64,000 bases of DNA, taken from the NCBI RefSeq assembly GCF_000012885.1, contig NC_007498.2:682001-746000 (forward strand), in the 5' to 3' direction. The notes beneath the pieces were generated by a model. It was not told where the DNA came from. It did no database searches and worked only from the letters and a program-made list of their open reading frames with translations. Source of the stretch: Syntrophotalea carbinolica DSM 2380. GTDB lineage: Bacteria > Desulfobacterota > Desulfuromonadia > Desulfuromonadales > Syntrophotaleaceae. Shown here one piece after another: positions 24,339-32,874 of this stretch (the stretch's first letter is position 1; each line of letters begins with the position of its first letter). A program made the translations under genes and the position numbers.

Positions 24339-25925
24339 GTGAGTAAGAACCACCGTAAGGAAGTCGATCGCCGCCGCACGTTCGGTATCATCAGCCATCC
24401 GGACGCAGGAAAAACCACCCTGACCGAAAAATTGCTGTTGTTTGGCGGCGCGATCCAGATGGCGGGTGCGGTCAAGGCCCGTAAAGCGGCGCGTCATGCC
24501 ACCAGCGACTGGATGGCCATGGAGCAGGAGCGCGGCATCTCGGTCACGTCGTCGGTCATGAAGTTCAACTATCGCGACTACGAGATCAACCTGCTCGATA
24601 CGCCGGGGCATCAGGACTTCTCCGAAGACACCTACCGGGTGTTGACGGCGGTGGACAGTGCTCTGATGGTGATTGACAGCGCCAAAGGGGTCGAAACCCA
24701 GACCCGGAAGTTGATGGAAGTATGTCGCATGCGCAATACGCCCATCATGACTTTCATCAACAAACTTGACCGCGAAGGTCTTGAGCCCCTCGACCTGCTG
24801 GCGGATATAGAAGAGACCCTGCAGATCGAATGCGCGCCCCTGTCATGGCCTATCGGCATGGGCAAACGGTTCAAGGGTACCTACAACCTTTATCGCAAGC
24901 AACTGTGCCTGTTCATGGCCGGTCAGGAGACCCGTCCGCAGGATATGCTGGTGATCGAGGATCTCGACGATCCGCGGCTGGATGAATTGCTCGGCAGTCA
25001 GGCCGATCAATTGCGCGAGGATATCGAATTGCTCGAGGGCGCCGCGAATCCCTTCGAGCCCGAAGAGTACCTCAAGGGGAACCAGACGCCGGTCTTTTTC
25101 GGCAGTGCCATCAACAACTTCGGCGTGCAGGAAATGCTCGATGCGTTTGTCGAGCAGGCCCCCGTGCCGCGCCCGGCACCGACCACCACCCGCGAAATCT
25201 CCCCCTACGAAGAAGACTTCTCCGGATTTGTCTTCAAGATCCAGGCGAATATGGATCCGGCGCACCGGGACCGCATCGCATTTTTCCGCATCTGTTCGGG
25301 GACCTTCCACCGTGGCATGAAAGTTCGCCATCATCGCATCGGCAAGGATGTCAATATCGCCAACGCCACGATTTTTATGGCGCAGGACCGTGCCAATGTC
25401 GAGGAGGCTTTTCCCGGCGACATTATCGGTATCCACAACCACGGCACCATCAAGATCGGCGATACCTTTACCGACAAGGAACCCCTCAAATTTACCGGCA
25501 TCCCAAGCTTCGCACCGGAGCACTTTCGCCGTGTGCGCCTGAAAAATCCCCTCAAGAGCAAGCAGCTGGAAAAAGGCTTGATCCAGTTGGCCGAGGAGGG
25601 GGCCGTCCAGCTGTTCAGGCCGCTGTTCAACACCGACTACATTCTCGGGGCGGTGGGGGTCTTGCAGTTTGATGTCATCATGTCGCGGTTGAAGAACGAA
25701 TACAGCGTCGATGCCATCTACGAGGGTGTGGAATATGCCACCGCACGCTGGGTGGAGTGCGACGATCGCAAGGTGCTGGAAGAATTCGAGAAAAAATGCC
25801 AGGTTAACCTGGCCTACGATGCCGAGGGCAATCTGACCTACCTGGCTTCGAGCGAATGGCGCCTTGGGCATACCATGGAACAATGGCCTCAGGTGGTTTT
25901 CCATAAGACCCGGGAGCATAATTAG
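24339..25925 (+). CDS. prfC: Peptide chain release factor 3
   Basis: A 528-aa translational GTPase. GTG at 24339 follows cgaggttgcaca. G1 is [12 protein letters not shown] (about 20-31), G2 [10 protein letters not shown]3 [10 protein letters not shown]4 [10 protein letters not shown]. The C-terminal domains match RF3 throughout, e.g. [19 protein letters not shown] and [15 protein letters not shown]. It recycles RF1/RF2 from the ribosome after peptide release. The length equals that of E. coli RF3 (529). Transcribed alone between hairpins. Confidence 0.97.
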   Translation: MSKNHRKEVDRRRTFGIISHPDAGKTTLTEKLLLFGGAIQMAGAVKARKAARHATSDWMAMEQERGISVTSSVMKFNYRDYEINLLDTPGHQDFSEDTYRVLTAVDSALMVIDSAKGVETQTRKLMEVCRMRNTPIMTFINKLDREGLEPLDLLADIEETLQIECAPLSWPIGMGKRFKGTYNLYRKQLCLFMAGQETRPQDMLVIEDLDDPRLDELLGSQADQLREDIELLEGAANPFEPEEYLKGNQTPVFFGSAINNFGVQEMLDAFVEQAPVPRPAPTTTREISPYEEDFSGFVFKIQANMDPAHRDRIAFFRICSGTFHRGMKVRHHRIGKDVNIANATIFMAQDRANVEEAFPGDIIGIHNHGTIKIGDTFTDKEPLKFTGIPSFAPEHFRRVRLKNPLKSKQLEKGLIQLAEEGAVQLFRPLFNTDYILGAVGVLQFDVIMSRLKNEYSVDAIYEGVEYATARWVECDDRKVLEEFEKKCQVNLAYDAEGNLTYLASSEWRLGHTMEQWPQVVFHKTREHN

Positions 25926-25979
25926 GGATCCGGTCCAAGGTTGGCAGAATCCCGGATTCCGGGAGTTCAAGCAAAACTT

Positions 25980-26014
25980 AAAAAGGGGGAGCGTTATCGC
26001 TCCCCCTTTTTTTG
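25980..26014 (+). terminator. Intrinsic terminator after prfC
   Basis: A 13-bp stem (aaaagggggagcg, loop ttat, cgctccccctttt) followed by T. It also faces the convergent padR-type gene. Confidence 0.9.
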
Positions 26015-26045
26015 CTGTTTTTTCATCTCGCCGCAGGCCCTGTTG

Positions 26046-26456
26046 TCACTCCTTGTCTTCCGGCGCCTGTTTTTCCAGTTCGCCCACCTTGGCGATAAAG
26101 TCGGTCATGGATACCGCCATGCGCTCGATGAGCTTTGTCCAATGGTGAAGGTATTCGGCACCGGCGGGTGTCAGGCGATAGAGACGGCGGGCCGGTCCGG
26201 CTCCGGAAACATCCCAGTCGCTGGTGACATACGCCGCGGCTTCAAGTTGCCGCAGTGCGCGGTACAGGGCGCCGCGATCGATGACGGTCTCGCCGATGGC
26301 GTGTTCCGGCAGTTCCCCGGCCAATTGGTAGCCATGGGCCTGACCGGATTTTTTCAGCAGATAAAGCAGCACCGGTTCAATGAAGCGGGGCAGATTGCCG
26401 AAACCGCCTTGGGGTTGTCCCCAGCCGTGGCGACAGGGTCCTTTTCCGCGGGGCAT
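26046..26456 (-). CDS. PadR-family transcriptional regulator
   Basis: A 136-aa protein; the ATG at 26456 has agaaaggaacgtgc in front. The N-terminus is Gly-rich (MPRGKGPCRHGWGQPQGGFG), then comes the PadR winged helix: PRFIEPVLLYLLKKSGQAHG, IDRGALYRALRQLEAAAYVT and a wing RRLYRLTPAGAEYL. The C-terminal helix for dimerisation is short (subfamily 2-like). PadR proteins repress efflux or stress genes on ligand binding. The divergent neighbour is a chemoreceptor, and no transporter target is obvious. Confidence 0.85.
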   Translation of the reverse strand: MPRGKGPCRHGWGQPQGGFGNLPRFIEPVLLYLLKKSGQAHGYQLAGELPEHAIGETVIDRGALYRALRQLEAAAYVTSDWDVSGAGPARRLYRLTPAGAEYLHHWTKLIERMAVSMTDFIAKVGELEKQAPEDKE

Positions 26457-26766
26457 GCACGTTCCTTTCTGATGAATGAATAGGGCAAGAAGGTCAAAGA
26501 TTAGCCGAAATGGCAGGCAATTGCAAGCTTGGGACGGGCCTGGCAAGGTTTCGCCGATCTCGGTTTCGGTTCGGATCCGCAGGTGTGCTTGCGGAACATG
26601 ACGGCGTGTTTTGCGTCCGTATCCGTTGAAGGGATTTTCAGGTTAAAATTCCCCCATTTGGGGGATGGTTTAAATCTTATTATTTGTGTAGGTTAATGGG
26701 TCGTTGTTTGCCGTTCATTGGTTGCGTACTGTTTGAACGCATTTTTATCCATGGAGGAGGTTTTTC
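26457..26766. other. Divergent intergenic region padR / chemoreceptor (310 nt)
   Basis: A GC hairpin (tcccccatttggggga near 26650) lies about 100 nt upstream of the chemoreceptor start, in an otherwise AT-rich tract. I could not find a convincing sigma-70 or sigma-28 promoter. Confidence 0.4.
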
Positions 26767-28887
26767 GTGAAGATTCGATCCATTCAACTGAAAATCACCC
26801 TGTTTGCCGGGTTTTGCCTGGTTCTTACCGCTGGAATCATTATTCTGAATTCCGCCATGACGGTTCGCCAGCAGGCCATGCGTGTCGCGGAAGGCCACGC
26901 TCAGGCCGCCGCTGAAAAATATGCGGGCGATATTCTTTCCAGGTTTGAAGAGGCCCATGCGCTGACCCACGACATGGCCGCCATTTTGGGCGCGACAAAG
27001 AGCAAAACGGCACCAATTCAACTGGAACGCGTCGAAGTGCAGGCTCTGTTGCGGCAAGCCTTCCTGCAAAACCCGCAGTTTTTTGCCGGCGGGATGGCAT
27101 GGGAGCCGAATGCCTTTGACGGCAGGGATGCAGAGTTCGCCGGCAATGGGATCTATGATGCGTCGGGGCGTATGATCTCCTATTGGTATCAGGACGGTAC
27201 CAACGGCGTCACTTATGACATTCTGGTGGACTACGATAATGAAGAGGCGGGGACTTGGTATTTTTTGCCCAGGAAATTGCACCATGAAATCCTCACCGAG
27301 CCGTATTCTTATCCTGTCGCCGGCACCGAAGTTCTTATGTCGACGGTGGCTTCTCCCATTATGGTGGACGGTCAATTTTACGGGGTGACAACCGTCGATT
27401 TCACCCTTGGATTCCTACAGCAGCTGGCGGATGACAACGCGATTTTCAATGGTGCCGGCAAGATCGCCATTATCACCCATGGAGGCACGGTGGCGGGCAT
27501 GACCGGCCATCCCGAAGCCGGGGGCAAAGCCTGGGCCGAGAGGGATGCCATGGGGGCCTCCTATTACGACCGGTTGATTAAGGGAGAGACGGTTCTCGAT
27601 TGGAGTAAGCGGGGCCTGGAGGTGTTTATACCCCTGAACCTGGGCAAGACTGGGACACCCTGGTGGGTGCATGTCATGGTCCCTCGCGACGTGGCGCTGG
27701 CGAACGTAACCTCTGTCATGTGGCATGAGATCGGCATGGGGTCGATATGCATTGTGGTGGCCTTGTTGTTGCTCTGGGGGATTGCCCGCGGTCTCGCCGG
27801 GCCGATCCGCAAGGGTGCGGACATGGCACGGGAAATCGCCCGGGGTGACCTTTCGCAGCGCCTGGTGCTCAAGCAGCGGGATGAAGTCGGGGTACTCGCA
27901 GCGGCCCTGAACGATATGGCCGTATCCCTGCAACAAAAGGCGGAAATGGCCGAGACGATTTCCCAGGGCAACCTGAATATCGACGTGCCGCTGGCGTCGG
28001 AGAAAGATCAGCTTGGCAAAGCGCTGCAGCGGATGACCGGCAACCTCAATGCTTTGCTGGCTCAGGTACAGATGACCGGGGAGCAGGTCATGGTGGGGAC
28101 AACCCAGATTTCCGAGGCCAGTGCGTCTCTTTCGCAAGGCGCTACGGAATCGGCCGCCTCCATGGAAGAGATTGCGGCCTCCATGACCCAGCTCACCACC
28201 CAGACAACCAACAATGCCGACAATGCCGAGCAAGCCAAAAAACTGTCCCTGAGAAGCAAACAGGGAGCGGTGCAGGGAGATGCCCTGATGGCGGATATGG
28301 TGCATGCCATGGCCGAAATCGAGCATTCCGGCAAGGGCATTTCCAAAATCATCAAGGTCATCGACGATATCGCTTTTCAGACCAACCTTCTTGCCTTGAA
28401 TGCCGCTGTTGAAGCGGCCCGGGCCGGACAGCACGGTAAGGGCTTTGCGGTTGTCGCCGAGGAGGTGCGAAGCCTGGCGGCGCGTAGCGCCAGAGCGGCC
28501 CACGAAACATCGGATTTAATCGAAAATTCGGTTGTTAAAACCCATAATGGTGCCGAAATCGCGCGTAAAACCGCCGATGCTCTTGCCGAAATTGTCGCCG
28601 CTACGACCAAGGTGTCCGATCTGGTGGCTGAAATTTCAGCATCGTCCCAAGAACAGTCGCGTGGTCTGCAGGAGATCAATAACGGGTTGGGGCAGATCGA
28701 GCAGGTAACGCAGCAGAACACGGCATATGCCGAAGAAACGGCGGCATCGACGGAGGAACTTTCCAGCCAGGTGGTTGAGCTGAATCGCATGCTGGAACAG
28801 TTCAAGCTTAAAGAGGAAGGGGCCGGTGGCCATCTGGATATGGCAAGGCCTACCGAAACCCCGGCTTTGCCTGGAGGTGCCGCATAG
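26767..28887 (+). CDS. Methyl-accepting chemotaxis protein with Cache sensor
   Basis: A 706-aa receptor. GTG follows ggaggaggttttt. TM1 is at about 9-30; a periplasmic double-Cache-like domain is at about 35-310 (GGMAWEPNAFDGRD, YGVTTVDFTLGFL); TM2 at about 318-340 (MGSICIVVALLLLWGIARGL). HAMP follows (AGPIRKGADMAREIARGDLS) and then the signalling coiled coil with hairpin tip FQTNLLALNAAVEAARAGQH. It should detect a small organic ligand outside the cell and control CheA. It lacks a C-terminal CheR-docking pentapeptide. Monocistronic. Confidence 0.95.
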   Translation: MKIRSIQLKITLFAGFCLVLTAGIIILNSAMTVRQQAMRVAEGHAQAAAEKYAGDILSRFEEAHALTHDMAAILGATKSKTAPIQLERVEVQALLRQAFLQNPQFFAGGMAWEPNAFDGRDAEFAGNGIYDASGRMISYWYQDGTNGVTYDILVDYDNEEAGTWYFLPRKLHHEILTEPYSYPVAGTEVLMSTVASPIMVDGQFYGVTTVDFTLGFLQQLADDNAIFNGAGKIAIITHGGTVAGMTGHPEAGGKAWAERDAMGASYYDRLIKGETVLDWSKRGLEVFIPLNLGKTGTPWWVHVMVPRDVALANVTSVMWHEIGMGSICIVVALLLLWGIARGLAGPIRKGADMAREIARGDLSQRLVLKQRDEVGVLAAALNDMAVSLQQKAEMAETISQGNLNIDVPLASEKDQLGKALQRMTGNLNALLAQVQMTGEQVMVGTTQISEASASLSQGATESAASMEEIAASMTQLTTQTTNNADNAEQAKKLSLRSKQGAVQGDALMADMVHAMAEIEHSGKGISKIIKVIDDIAFQTNLLALNAAVEAARAGQHGKGFAVVAEEVRSLAARSARAAHETSDLIENSVVKTHNGAEIARKTADALAEIVAATTKVSDLVAEISASSQEQSRGLQEINNGLGQIEQVTQQNTAYAEETAASTEELSSQVVELNRMLEQFKLKEEGAGGHLDMARPTETPALPGGAA

Positions 28888-28964
28888 TTCCTTTCCACGG
28901 CGTGTGTCGCATCTTCGATTCCGTATCCTTGGAAACCAGATGCGGGGGCGCGTCTCTGAACCTC

Positions 28965-28996
28965 AAAGGCCATCTCAAGCGAGATGGCCTTTTTTG
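28965..28996 (+). terminator. Intrinsic terminator after the chemoreceptor
   Basis: A 12-bp stem (aaaggccatctc, loop aagc, gagatggccttt) followed by T6. Confidence 0.9.
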
Positions 28997-29162
28997 CGGA
29001 GTTGTTTGCAGAAAAAAATGTAGGATCGGAAGCCTCGTTTTTGTTATGTTTTGAGGCGCGTATCAGCATTGCTGGATGTTTAGCGATGAGTCCACGATCG
29101 TTGTGATGCCGGATAAGGCCTACCTGTGCCTATCCGACCCGTAAATTCAGGAGAAATTCAAG

Positions 29163-30569
29163 ATGGCGACAAATCATGGCCTGCGTTCGCGCAGGATTCG
29201 TATTAAAGAGATACTGCCCTCATCGCAGCCGATGTCAGCGTTGTGTGTATGTGGCTGGGTGCGTAGCGTACGACGCGGTAAGGAGGTCACCTTCATCGCT
29301 CTGAACGACGGTTCGTGTATGGCCAATTTGCAGGTGGTGCTGACCCCCGAGGTGGACGGTTTCGCAACGGTATCACGTTGCGGAACCGGAGCCGCCATGC
29401 AGGTGGAGGGCGAACTGATAGCTTCGCCCGCCGCCGGGCAGGAGTGGGAACTGCACGCCCGACAGGTGAAAATCCTCGGGGATACCGACAGTGACTATCC
29501 CCTTCAGAAAAAGCGCCATAGTTTCGAGTTCCTGCGTTCCATCGCGCATCTGCGTCCGCGCGCCAACACCTTTGGTGCGGTTTTCCGCATGCGCAGCGCC
29601 TTGTCGTTCGCCATCCACCGCTTTTTCCGTGAACGCGGTTTCCTCTATGTGCATACCCCCATCATTACCGCCAACGACTGCGAGGGGGCGGGGGAAATGT
29701 TTCGCGTCAGTACCCTGCCGGCGGATCGGCCGCCCCTGACGGAGGGGAAAATCGATTGGCGGCAGGACTTTTTCGGCGAAAAGACCGGTTTAACCGTCAG
29801 CGGTCAGCTGCAGGGGGAATTGTTCGCGACGGCCTTTTCCGATATCTACACGTTTGGGCCTACTTTTCGTGCCGAGAATTCCCATACCAGTCGCCATGCC
29901 GCCGAATTCTGGATGATCGAACCGGAGATCGCTTTTGCGGATCTGGCCGACGATTGCGCCCTGGCTGAGGAGTTTCTGCGTTATCTGGTGCGCTTTGCCC
30001 TGGACGAATGCGGCGAAGATCTGGCCTTTTTCAATCAACGGATCGAGCCCGGTCTGATCGACAAACTCGAAACACTGGCCCGCGCCGATTTTTCCGTCAT
30101 GACCTACAGCGAGGCGATCAGGCGCCTGCAGCAGGCGCCCGTCGATTTCGAGTATCCGGTGGCCTGGGGCGCGGATCTGCAGTCCGAGCACGAACGCTAC
30201 CTGACCGAGCAGGTGGTCGGAGGACCTTTGTTCGTGACCGACTATCCGGCCGATATCAAGGCGTTTTACATGCGTCTGAACGATGACGGTCGTACCGTGG
30301 CGGCCATGGATCTGCTGGTGCCGCGGGTCGGAGAGATTATCGGCGGCAGCCAGCGCGAAGAGCGTCTCGACGTGTTGATGGGCAAAATGAACTCCGTCGG
30401 CATCGAGGCGCAGCATCTCGACTGGTATCTCGACACCCGCCGCTGGGGCAGTTGCCCCCATGCCGGTTTCGGACTTGGTTTCGAGCGTCTGTTGATGTAT
30501 GTCACCGGTATGGAAAATATTCGCGATGTGATTCCGTTTCCGCGGACACCGGGACATGCTCGTTTTTGA
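29163..30569 (+). CDS. asnS: Asparaginyl-tRNA synthetase
   Basis: A 468-aa class IIb synthetase. The N-terminal OB-fold anticodon domain is at about 15-115 (LCVCGWVRSVRRGKEVTFIA). The catalytic core has motif 2 FRAENSHTSRHAAEFWMIEP and motif 3 GFGLGFERLLMYVTGMENI. The Asn-type residues and length match AsnRS rather than AspRS. It charges tRNA-Asn in the cytoplasm. The ATG follows caggagaaattcaag. Confidence 0.97.
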   Translation: MATNHGLRSRRIRIKEILPSSQPMSALCVCGWVRSVRRGKEVTFIALNDGSCMANLQVVLTPEVDGFATVSRCGTGAAMQVEGELIASPAAGQEWELHARQVKILGDTDSDYPLQKKRHSFEFLRSIAHLRPRANTFGAVFRMRSALSFAIHRFFRERGFLYVHTPIITANDCEGAGEMFRVSTLPADRPPLTEGKIDWRQDFFGEKTGLTVSGQLQGELFATAFSDIYTFGPTFRAENSHTSRHAAEFWMIEPEIAFADLADDCALAEEFLRYLVRFALDECGEDLAFFNQRIEPGLIDKLETLARADFSVMTYSEAIRRLQQAPVDFEYPVAWGADLQSEHERYLTEQVVGGPLFVTDYPADIKAFYMRLNDDGRTVAAMDLLVPRVGEIIGGSQREERLDVLMGKMNSVGIEAQHLDWYLDTRRWGSCPHAGFGLGFERLLMYVTGMENIRDVIPFPRTPGHARF

Positions 30570-30647
30570 TCATGGCACAATCCCGCAGGGACCGGTTGCA
30601 ACGAACCTCTGCGGTTAAACGATTTTACCGTTGGAAGGAAAAAGACA

Positions 30648-30830
30648 ATGGTGGAGTACAAGGTGGTGGAAACCAGTGTGGTAACGGATGAAACCCTTGA
30701 GGAAATCCTCAATGCGTGGACCGCGAAAGGCTGGCATTACGACGGCATGCAGTTCGCCATGACCGAAGCCAGCAAGCGGCCGGCTATGGCGTTTGTGCTT
30801 TTTACCCGGGCGTTGGCGAAAGACTCCTGA
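30648..30830 (+). CDS. DUF4177-like small protein
   Basis: A 60-aa protein starting MVEYKVVETSVVTDETLEEI with a ggaaggaaaaagaca ribosome-binding site. The pattern of a beta strand, a helix containing LNAWTAKGWHYDGMQF, and a final strand resembles DUF4177-type mini-proteins. Function unknown. It lies 78 nt after asnS and may ride on that transcript. Confidence 0.7.
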   Translation: MVEYKVVETSVVTDETLEEILNAWTAKGWHYDGMQFAMTEASKRPAMAFVLFTRALAKDS

Positions 30831-30834
30831 GACG

Positions 30835-31011
30835 TCAGTCGTCCCAGTCTTCCTCGTCACGATAGATGATGGTTTTTTTCGGATCCGAAGACGGCGTCGC
30901 TCCGCAGAATTCACATGCCGGTTCCACCGGCTCATCGTCAAGTATTTCTTCGCAGGTCAGCTCGATCGGTTGGCCGGTGCAGGTGCAGTACCATTTGCGA
31001 TAGACGGTCAT
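30835..31011 (-). CDS. 58-aa zinc-ribbon-type protein
   Basis: A short gene of 58 codons starting MTVYRKWYCTCTGQPIELTC with a near-perfect ribosome-binding site (ataaggaggcacc). Cysteines are arranged as WYCTCTG, LTCEE and PACEFCGATP, so a single zinc ribbon is plausible. The C-terminus is very acidic (YRDEEDWDD). No family recognised. It ends 4 nt from the convergent small gene. Confidence 0.75.
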   Translation of the reverse strand: MTVYRKWYCTCTGQPIELTCEEILDDEPVEPACEFCGATPSSDPKKTIIYRDEEDWDD

Positions 31012-31118
31012 GGTGCCTCCTTATCGCCAGGCGTTTCGATTCCCCGTACATCTCTATCGTACAATTAACTATAGCAGAAAGGTAAAACTTCGCGGGACGC
31101 GAAAATCGAAAAGCGGGT

Positions 31119-31146
31119 GATTGGTGATTCGTGATTGGTCATTAGA
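31119..31146. repeat. Short degenerate heptamer run (about 4 units)
   Basis: gattggt, gattcgt, gattggt and cattaga follow each other at 7-nt spacing. The unit belongs to the same GAYTGGT family as the large array at 56871-57185. Confidence 0.6.
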
Positions 31147-31245
31147 TTACCGCCTGTTTTTGTGTAGGGAGGGTTTTCTCCCCTTGTGACGATGCCGGAG
31201 CAACGGAGACGGTGGGCGCAACCCCGCGGTGTTGTGATTCTAAGG

Positions 31246-31282
31246 CAGAGAGCCGGAAAACAGCCTTCTTCCCGGCTCTCTG
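31246..31282 (-). terminator. Hairpin downstream of trpS
   Basis: An 11-bp stem (cagagagccgg / ccggctctctg) 9 nt after the trpS stop. No T-run on the minus strand. Confidence 0.5.
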
Positions 31283-31291
31283 AACGTAGTG

Positions 31292-32257
31292 TTAATATAC
31301 CAACCCGGTCTTTTTGCGCACCTTGCGCAAGATTTTGGAAGCGGCATAGCGGGCTTTCTGCGCACCCTCGGCGAGAATCTTGCGCAGCTGCTCCTTGTCG
31401 GCGAGCAGTTCCTCGCGGCGGCGTGTATAGGGTGCGAAGAAGTCGCGTACCGTTTCGAACAATTCCTGCTTGACCTCGCCATAGCCCAGCCCGCCGGCCA
31501 GGTAGCGCTGGCGCAGGGCTTGTTCCTGCTGTTTGTCCAGAAACAGCCGATAGATCTGGAAAACGTTGCATGTGTCCGGATTTTTGGGGTCCTCGACGGG
31601 GGTGGGATCGGTGACGATGCGCATCACCTGCTTGCGCAGGGCTTTGTCGTCGAGGAACAGGTCGATGGTGTTTTTGTAGCTTTTGCTCATCTTCTGTCCG
31701 TCGAGACCGGGGATGGTGGCGAGTTCGTCGTCGATGTCCGGCTCGGGGATGACCATCACGTCACCGTATTGATTGTTGAACTTGATGGCGATGTCGCGGG
31801 CAACTTCCAGATGTTGTTTCTGATCCTTGCCGACCGGCACCAGTTCCCCGCCGAACAGCAGGATATCGGCCGCCATCAGCACCGGGTAGGCAAATAGCCC
31901 GTGATTGGGGGCGATGCCCTTGGCGACCTTGTCTTTGTAGCTGTGACAGCGTTCCAGCAGTCCCATGGGGGTGAAGTTGGACAGCGCCCAGGTCAATTCC
32001 TGTACTTCCGGGACGTCGGATTGCACCCAGAAGACGCTCTTCTCGGGATCGAGCCCCAGGGCCAGGAAATTGGCGGCGGCTTCCAAAGTGCCTTTGGCCA
32101 GCGCCTTACCGTCGGTGACACTGGTCATGGCGTGATAGTTGGCGATGAAGCAGAACAGTTCATGATGCTCCTGGTAGTCGACCATCTTTTTCATCATGCC
32201 GAAATAGTTGCCCAGGTGCAAAGAGCCGGAAGGCTGAATGCCGGAAAGAACGCGCAT
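31292..32257 (-). CDS. trpS: Tryptophanyl-tRNA synthetase
   Basis: A 321-aa class I synthetase; the ATG at 32257 follows gaggtacccccc (an in-frame start at 32317 adds 20 residues). The HIGH equivalent is PSGSLHLGNYFG (about 9-20); KMSKS is present as LDGQKMSKSYKN (about 195). LIFGGELVPVGKDQKQHLE-type residues (here LLFGGELVPVGKDQ) bind Trp-AMP. It charges tRNA-Trp. The C-terminal tail is basic (RKVRKKTGLVY). Apparently single-gene. Confidence 0.97.
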   Translation of the reverse strand: MRVLSGIQPSGSLHLGNYFGMMKKMVDYQEHHELFCFIANYHAMTSVTDGKALAKGTLEAAANFLALGLDPEKSVFWVQSDVPEVQELTWALSNFTPMGLLERCHSYKDKVAKGIAPNHGLFAYPVLMAADILLFGGELVPVGKDQKQHLEVARDIAIKFNNQYGDVMVIPEPDIDDELATIPGLDGQKMSKSYKNTIDLFLDDKALRKQVMRIVTDPTPVEDPKNPDTCNVFQIYRLFLDKQQEQALRQRYLAGGLGYGEVKQELFETVRDFFAPYTRRREELLADKEQLRKILAEGAQKARYAASKILRKVRKKTGLVY

Positions 32258-32584
32258 GGGGGGTACCTCATTGGTTGGGAAGAAGGCAGGTGCTTTGGCG
32301 AAATTGGGGCGGGGCACGACTGGTGCCGGCTTCCGGTTTTCGCTGTGAAGCCCTGCTGGTTCTGGTCAATAAAAAAAGCCGCGGTCGTATGGCCGCGGCT
32401 TTTGCTTGTTTATTCCCCGCGGACCGGCTGGTCCGCGACGCTCGTTACCGAAGGCAGGCGCGCGAACCGAAAGAAGAATCGGTCCAGCGCCACCAAAGGC
32501 GGTTCGTCAGATTTTGCTGTACGGTTAAGGTATGCATAGCCAGCCAAAACTAACAGGTTGTCGCTTCATCGTCAACGGTGAAAA
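32258..32584. other. Intergenic stretch upstream of trpS (327 nt)
   Basis: It contains the terminator hairpin at 32372-32408. The rest (32410-32584) shows nothing I can assign. Confidence 0.5.
32372..32408. terminator. Bidirectional terminator between trpS and the 75-aa gene
   Basis: A 10-bp stem (aaagccgcgg / ccgcggcttt) with A-run before and T-rich after. It ends minus-strand transcription from the small gene at 32585-32812, or any + transcript. Confidence 0.7.
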
Positions 32585-32812
32585 TCACCTGTTGGTCTGC
32601 TGAGCCCCCATGGCACCGGCGAGTTGCAGCAGCTGGGACAGTTCGATGCCGCTGTCCTTCAGGATGTTCATGAAAACGGGAAACAGTTGCAGCAAAAAGC
32701 TGCTGTCCTGCATGGCGTCTTTGGCCAGTCCCGGCAGGGTCTCGAGGATAAAGGTCTTTTTTTCTTCCGGGCTCAGGCCGTTAACGGCCTGTTTGATTTG
32801 GTCGACGGTCAT
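32585..32812 (-). CDS. Small helical hypothetical protein
   Basis: A 75-aa protein with ribosome-binding site aaggagtcgtaccggac. Helical throughout: MTVDQIKQAVNGLSPEEKKT, then FLLQLFPVFMNILKDSGIEL. There is one amphipathic hydrophobic helix but no clear membrane span. It lies 62 nt downstream of lon on the same strand, so it probably belongs to the lon transcript. Function unknown. Confidence 0.7.
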   Translation of the reverse strand: MTVDQIKQAVNGLSPEEKKTFILETLPGLAKDAMQDSSFLLQLFPVFMNILKDSGIELSQLLQLAGAMGAQQTNR

Positions 32813-32874
32813 GTCCGGTACGACTCCTTACTACTGATGGAAAGTGGCTAACGTTTCTCCGGAGATCTTGCATC

